Below, piece after piece: positions 56,556 to 64,000 of a stretch of DNA of 64,000 bases (position 1 is its first letter; each line of letters opens with the position of its first letter). The notes beneath the pieces were generated by a model, which was given only the letters and a program-made list of their open reading frames with translations, was not told where the DNA came from and searched no databases. The position numbers and the translations under genes are program-made. The DNA is from Epiperipatus broadwayi (taxonomy: Eukaryota > Onychophora > Udeonychophora > Euonychophora > Peripatidae), in NCBI GenBank assembly GCA_028023455.1, contig JAQFVV010012396.1, positions 24,797,070 through 24,861,069 of the forward strand, given 5' to 3'.

Positions 56556-58795
56556 CAGAATATATATCCATCAGAAGAGCCAAATGTTTCTTAGCACAAC
56601 AACACTGCTGGACGAGAGACTACCTTAGATGGGAACTGGGGTACAATAGAAAACAAATCACTCCCTTATCCATTAATTCTAATGGAACCAATCTCGTTGG
56701 TTTTCCAATGATGCAGCACATCAGCAAACAATTCTGCCAATTAATGCAAAAAGATGGAGCTCCTCCTATAAACAGCTGGTTGGATGCTGGTGACCTCAGC
56801 GAACATGGCATCACATAAATTCAAATCAAAAAGAAGATAACATCTTTCCCTGACGGCATTCATCCTGGCCTTCATGGCATCCCAAATTTCCTTCTCAAAC
56901 ACCTCAGTCAATTCACTGTGCCAATTATTAAAAAAATGATTGATCACCTAGCCTCCGACAACAGAAACATAACAGATCTTTACCCAGTGGCACTCGTGCC
57001 TTTTATTAAAAAAGCAAAACCACTAAACGACATTAACAATATCCGGCCAATTTCCATGACCCCATTGCTTATCAAGATAATTGAGTCAGTCATTAAAGAT
57101 CAAACCCAAACTCAAATCCTTAGCCATATCTCGTCAAACCAATACGGAAAAAAGGGATCATCAACCTCGCATGCTATGTCCAATGTAACTGCACTATTCA
57201 AATACATCAGAGGACATCGTAAATCAAAACCTATTGCTGTCCAGCTGGATGTTGCGGCAGCATTTGATTCAGTCCAGATAAATATCCTCCTGGATATTCT
57301 GTTGGAATGTGACATTCCAGCTGGGATTGTTCAGATGATCAGCAATCTGCTCAACAACAGAGAGATTTTTCTCTCTCTTGATCGCAAGATCACACCAGGC
57401 TTGAAGCCATACAAGTTGATCCCTCAAGGATCTCCACTCAGTGCCCTTTTCTTCACAGCATACATCAACCTTCTTCTGATGGATATAGAAAAAAACCTCC
57501 CTGGAATTTTCCTTCCCTCTCTCAATAAAAACTTCAATGTATTTGCATATATAGATGACATCATGGTTGTTCTTCCCACCATTAAATACCTTCCCCATCT
57601 CATGAACATCTTAAACAGAAATACAGCGAAACTTGGCCTACAAATAAACTTTAACAAATCTTCCATCTGGAAGATTATGTCTGGTAAACAAATTAACTCT
57701 CCCTTTTCTGCAAAACCCCAAAGATACCTAGGTTTCCCAATCTTCAAAACACCAACTGCAATGGCAAGAGAGATTCAAGATGCAATCCTCCATTCAACTG
57801 AAGCCATCACCACATCACTCTTTAGAATATACCTTTCATTATATGGAAAGGTTGGCCTTGTCAACATGATCATAATGCCAAAAATCTCATATTACCTTCC
57901 ATTCGTAAAAATGTCTAAACAGTTTCAAAATAAAATCAACCGATTATGTACCAAACTTCTTTGGAGAGGAAGGACAGTTGCTATTAGCTTGCGAGGCATC
58001 CAACGACCACGCAGGTTCAATGGACTGTCATTCCACTCAATACAAGCAATAATTTTACAGAAAAACCACAACACTCTACATAATCTGATCCTCTCCTGTG
58101 GATACTCCAACATTATTAAAAAAATTACACCGACAGATCGTCCTCCGCCCTCTGCCAGTTCATGGATAGCCTCCCTAATAGACAACCTACAACTTTATAA
58201 CCCAATAATGCCCTTTAACCTTAACAAAAAAATCACTTTATGGGAAGCATACAATATAATCAACTATAATCAACAACCCATAAAAACCAGCCTAAAAGTA
58301 ACCAACCAAAGACTCATTTCACACTTTAAAAGATGGAGTCTGGAACCCAAATTCCTTGACTTCATCATTAAAATAAATCTTAATGCGCTTCCCATGAATT
58401 GGTTCCTTTATCACCGAAGAGGTTTTACCAGCATTGACCCTTTATGTGGTCTGTGTGCTTGTGAAGATGAAACCATAGACCATATTATACACTGGTGCCC
58501 AAGACTTAAAACACTGAAAGGTATAATTATAATCAATTCCAACATAAGACCTGATATGATTTTCTCACTTGAAAATGCCATTCATAATGGGTTTTTTTCA
58601 ATAATAAGGCTTTCTACCTTTGTCCTTTATTCCATATGGATAGTGAGATGCAAAACTCTCATGGAATTACCCCCGCCACAAATCATACCATTGTTTTATC
58701 AAACGCTCAAAAAAATCAAAAACCGTGACCAGCTCCTGGCCTCCAGTAAAGTCTTTGATGACACATGGTCTTTAACTGCTCTTTCCTTTTCCTGA
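56556..58795 (+). pseudogene. LINE B ORF2 reverse transcriptase and zinc finger, almost intact
   Basis: In the shifted frame the sequence continues AEYISIRRAKCFLAQQ and LRWELGYNR, meets a TAA at 56,816-56,818 (aligned with a Glu/Gln position in LINE A), then is open for 625 codons from 56,918. Motifs: NIRPISMTPLLIKIIESVIK, VQLDVAAAFDSVQ (motif A), LIPQGSPLSALFF (motif B), FAYIDDIMVVLP (motif C, YIDD), a thumb region, then the Cys/His cluster CGLCACEDETIDHIIHWCP and NRDQLLAS near the end. All catalytic aspartates are present. Only one frameshift and one nonsense codon separate this from a full ORF2. Confidence 0.93.
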
Positions 58796-59934
58796 TTATC
58801 AACTCCCACCTACCCAGCATTACAGAATAGGAAATTCTAAAAGAAAATATTCATGTTTATATAAAAAATGCTTATTCCATTAATCAAGTTCTTAGAATCT
58901 CATCACTATACCTAACCACATAAGAGTATAACAATTGTACTCTCATAACAAAATCTAGCCAGATGACAAATAGAACATTATACAATCATATTATTGTACA
59001 ATTTATTCATTTATCTATCCTTTATTAGTATGTAATCACTATTTATTGTTAATAAAATTTTTGTTGAAATGAAGTAACTTTATATGTTGATATTTTTTTT
59101 TTGTCATGAGTTTAATAGCATTTGTTTCCAAATGGAATTTGGCACTAAAAAGTACATTAAAGTTAGTGTTTTAATACTTTCATTATATAAGAAGCACTGT
59201 TATAATTGCATGTAGTTTATTTTAGTTAATATTAATATCTCATTCACACCGACTTTAATATCTCTTACATAAGCAATCACTTTTTTTAATAAAAAAAATT
59301 TAAAATTAAAATATTATCATTATATATTTACCTCTCAATAACTTTATTATTTTTGCAATAATGCAATAATAATCATAATGACAAATTACAGAATTATTTT
59401 ACAAAATTAACCCTTCTATCAGAATTTCAATGCTTGTATCTGTTATTTCAAAAAGTCATTTTTATATTTCTATTCATGTAATTAAAGCTAAAGTGTTATT
59501 TGTAGACACCATTGAATGTTTTGTAGACTAGTATATAGCTAGTTTAGATAATTTATTGTGAATATTAATATCAAGATACTAAATCCAGCAATGGATTTAA
59601 TATATTTTATCGACATTCTTCTTTCCATTAAAAATTTGTCATGAAGCTTATTATTCAATTATAAATTTATCTTTAAGCTTCTTTTTATAAATTTAATTTT
59701 AAAATAAGTCATTAACATATATGATAATATTTTCTAGCCATTTCCATTTTGGAATGAGGATAATCAATTTTAAATTGCTTGAGTCTTGTTTTTTTTGGCA
59801 TAGCATGTTGGCTAACATTAGAGTCATCAGAGAAGTGATATTTAACAAGTTTATGAAAAACCTCTTTACAATGATATTTACAAAAATATTTTATAACAAA
59901 CACTTTTAATTACTGCATACTAAAAAGTCAATAT
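58796..59934. other. LINE B 3' UTR, then AT-rich spacer
   Basis: The stretch to about 59,070 continues the A/C-rich character of the LINE and has aataaaat near 59,052. After that, ordinary spacer. The two opposite-strand frames at 59,712-59,909 are mirror shadows. Confidence 0.5.
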
Positions 59935-59940
59935 ATATAT

Positions 59941-60080
59941 TTTTTCCAACCACAATTGAGGTTTTTATATTTAAATTAAAATAAAAACATGGGCATCCAG
60001 AAACTGAATGAATTAATTTTTGGACATCACACACATTTATTTCAAATTAAATATAAAAATCTCAATTGTGGTTGAAAAAA
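59941..60080. mobile_element. Small MITE-like inverted-repeat element, ~140 bp
   Basis: Left arm 59,941-59,985 and right arm 60,036-60,080 are inverted (tccaaccacaattgaggt against atctcaattgtggttg), about 90 percent matched over 40 bases, with a 50-base centre. No clear target duplication found, so the superfamily is unknown. Confidence 0.75.
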
Positions 60081-60297
60081 ACAATGTTGGCTTTTAAGAA
60101 TACAGTTTATAAATAAAAGCATTTTATAAAATATTTTTTTACTTAAATTTATTTTTAGATTCTTAGTATTTGGATATTCTTTGTAATAATTTCTACTTAA
60201 AATGAACAATAAAACTGTTGTTACAGTCTGAGTAAGAACTGAAGGAAATTCTTAATACATTAAAAATTGATTTCAATATTTTTTTTTCATGTGTCAA

Positions 60298-60369
60298 AGT
60301 GTTGACCAGGAAGTGAACCCAAGCCAGCTGCTTGGAAGGCAGCTATGCTAACTACAAGGCCACCAATAC
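60298..60369 (-). pseudogene. tRNA-Gly(TCC)-like sequence, probably a pseudogene
   Basis: Read on the minus strand: acceptor GTATTGG pairs with TCAACAC at six of seven positions, counting a wobble. The anticodon stem-loop GCTGC-CTTCCAA-GCAGC pairs perfectly and shows anticodon TCC (60,334-60,336). The T arm TTGGG-TTCACTT-CCTGG is held by only two Watson-Crick pairs, and the B box has one mismatch. D-arm bases differ from the usual Gly form, and there is no pol III T-run after it. It resembles a decayed tRNA-Gly or a tRNA-derived SINE head. Confidence 0.65.
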
Positions 60370-61079
60370 TTGACATTTCAATATTATTTTGTTTATAAAA
60401 AATGTATTTTTTAAAAAAGAGATTTTATAATCAAGAGAAAATAAAATTTCATCCATTTTAATAGAATTACCTTTTACAATCAATTGAAAATAAGATTTAT
60501 TTTTGTTTGTATTTTTATTGATTGTTAATATATTTAGTATAATCTTTTTTAAATACAAATGTTTAAAAAATACACTGCCTCTAGTGCATATCATTAAAAA
60601 CATACATAATTACACCAACATGTCCAAAATTTGTTCTATAAGTCTCTAAGTAAATAAACCAGTGGAGTAACCTGAAATATTTCATTGTTATATTGCATTG
60701 CCATTGATTTTTAACATATGTACAAAATATTAAAAAAAATACATTTGATAGAAATTTGTTAAATCTGTTTAAAATTTATTCTAAAAAAACAAAGAGAATT
60801 TCTAAATTAAATAAAAGTATTTAACAAAAATATTAATTTGTAACTGTATCTTTTTAACAACTTTTTATCAAGAGCAAGGAGGTGAATTTTACCTATTCTT
60901 TTCTAGAACAATCAATAATATATCACACTTTATTATTCTTTAGTAAATTACTAAGTACTGATTGGAACTTCATTTTTGTTCTATTTCAAATAGAATAAAA
61001 ACTGCTTGTTACAATAAAAAGAGAAATAAAATATTTTCTAATTTATTTTGAATCAACTGAAAATCAAAAAAATGATAAA
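60370..61079. other. AT-rich spacer, no gene seen
   Basis: No supported frame or repeat. Confidence 0.45.
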
Positions 61080-61165
61080 ATTAATATTATTATTTCATTT
61101 TGTGGAATTATAAGATAATTAAAGAATTATAAATAATTGCTTCATTAGATTATGTTTATGTAGAC
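61080..61165 (+). repeat. Fragment of the dispersed repeat
   Basis: Resembles 51,750-51,835 (ttattttgtaggattataaa against ttcattttgtggaattataa, then taaataattg). Confidence 0.5.
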
Positions 61166-61614
61166 ACAAGCCTCTATTTTCTAAATACACAGACAAAAAG
61201 TACTCATATTGTTAACTTTTAAACCAAGTAATTTGCTAAACAGTAAACTCTTTATTAATAATTGTAAACATAGTGTTATTTACCCATAACATGAAGGAAA
61301 AGGGTTTGTTCTTCTCAATTACATATACATTAAAATATGCTCATTCCATGAATATATTTTCCAAAAGTAAAAAAAAATATATATAATTTAAAAAAAATTC
61401 ATAAAAATTATTTTTTTTTATGCATTTGGTAATGTTTTTTTTATCAGTAACATAAGGAATATTTTATTATAACCTTAAAAAAAATAATGGTTTTATTATT
61501 AAATATAATTTATTATTAATAAATACTAACTATAATTAAAGTTTTAAAAAATGTTTACCTTACATATTTTATTATCAAAATACATTAAAGAACATGTCTG
61601 ACAGAAAAATAGAG
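61166..61614. other. AT-rich spacer, no gene seen
   Basis: Homopolymer-rich; no frame or repeat supported. Confidence 0.45.
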
Positions 61615-62000
61615 TGATGTGGTGTGATGCACTGTGACTTTTTATATAGAGTCAGGAATCTCTCAGCAACTATGTCCAGAGAAACCTGTTAGCCACTTTG
61701 CCTTTCCTTTCATTCCCCACCCTAAGTTTTCTTATAATCTTCTCCATCCCATTTTCACAACATAATCTTTATCAACTCCATGGTCTTCATATCTAAATCC
61801 CATTTATCTTTCTCCACACCCATCATAAAAACCAATAACTCACTTTCTGTATAATCACTTTGTTTATATTTTTTCTTCCATAACTTCATTATTTGAACCC
61901 TTTTTTGCTTTCAAGCATTTACATTGAATTAACAGATGCCTAATATTTTCTATGCCTTCCTTACGCAACTTGCAGACTAAACCACCCATATAATTCCTAC
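61615..62000 (-). mobile_element. LINE C 3'-end fragment, second copy
   Basis: Aligns with 48,985-49,360 along its length: tggtgtgatg, gaaacctgttagccac, cacaacataatc, actttctgtata, tttcaagcatttaca, and cagatgcctaatattttcta. It ends 5' where the zinc-finger region begins (about 62,000), a severe 5' truncation. Readable cysteine/histidine remnants match the LINE C finger. Non-functional. Confidence 0.88.

Positions 62001-64000
<2,000 letters not shown>

Larger units (their letters stand above)
55260..59070 (+). mobile_element. 5'-truncated APE-type LINE ('LINE B'), same family as LINE A
   Basis: Begins near 55,260 with the C-terminal part of ORF1, followed at once by ORF2 (endonuclease, RT, zinc-finger). 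The 3' UTR runs to about 59,070 (exact end unclear). Family-specific blocks shared with LINE A include CGEGFFPPEAYSFYT, SFYTKTKKSLIDLVYYTPDL and NRDQLLAS. The proteins of A and B differ at about half their residues by eye, so they are separate subfamilies, not recent duplicates. The coding strand is C- and A-rich, unlike the local spacer. Confidence 0.92.

Noticed and set aside
57112-58185. Minus-strand frames opposite LINE B ORF2
   Set aside because: Shadows of the real plus-strand RT; they lack domain motifs.

Overview
This window is AT-rich nuclear DNA of a metazoan, most probably an invertebrate. The evidence is the absence of any bacterial-style gene density, the long (TA)n and (TTA)n microsatellites, strong CpG depletion over most of its length, and a load of eukaryotic transposons: APE-type LINEs, RTE, Penelope-like and hAT-derived elements, fold-back repeats, and tRNA-like sequences. 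No host gene can be named with certainty. I could not pin the phylum from the sequence alone.

Layout. 1-13 kb is AT-rich spacer holding a dispersed ~430-bp repeat family, two short non-autonomous hAT elements with perfect 8-bp target duplications (2,525-3,059 and 9,404-9,769), a large imperfect palindrome (8.2-9.1 kb) and a fold-back array (10.84-11.99 kb). 13.3-16.5 kb is a decayed Penelope-like retroelement (RT plus GIY-YIG remnants) flanked by ~0.8-kb inverted copies of its own 3' end. A later 157-bp retroposon-like insertion lies in one of those copies. 19.5-25.6 kb is a nearly full-length LINE on the minus strand (ORF1 with a zinc knuckle, APE endonuclease, RT, CCHC-like C-terminal finger, and a (TAA)n tail). 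A second member of the same family, with a much better preserved RT, is at 55.26-59.07 kb on the plus strand.

29.5 kb has a degenerate retropepsin fragment. 30.0-32.85 kb is an eroded RTE LINE, and 36.38-38.40 kb is a younger 5'-truncated RTE copy whose RT is broken by a single visible TGA. That copy sits between GATA-rich microsatellites. 34.3-35.2 kb has a perfect 43-bp inverted-repeat fold-back element followed by a ~740-bp palindrome. 49.0-50.4 and 61.6-62.0 kb carry 3' parts of a third LINE family.

The part that is not ordinary repeat debris is 40.4-44.5 kb. It keeps CpG dinucleotides that are almost absent elsewhere, and contains a TATAAATA box followed by an open 42-codon stretch ending at a good splice donor. 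It also has a tandemly duplicated CCAAT-containing module, a perfect cAMP-response-element palindrome and a second TATA-box/short-ORF unit. This is the best candidate for a host regulatory region or the 5' end of a host gene.

The window behaves as a transposon graveyard around one apparently non-methylated block. All protein-level calls rest on motifs read by eye; no alignment or database search was run.
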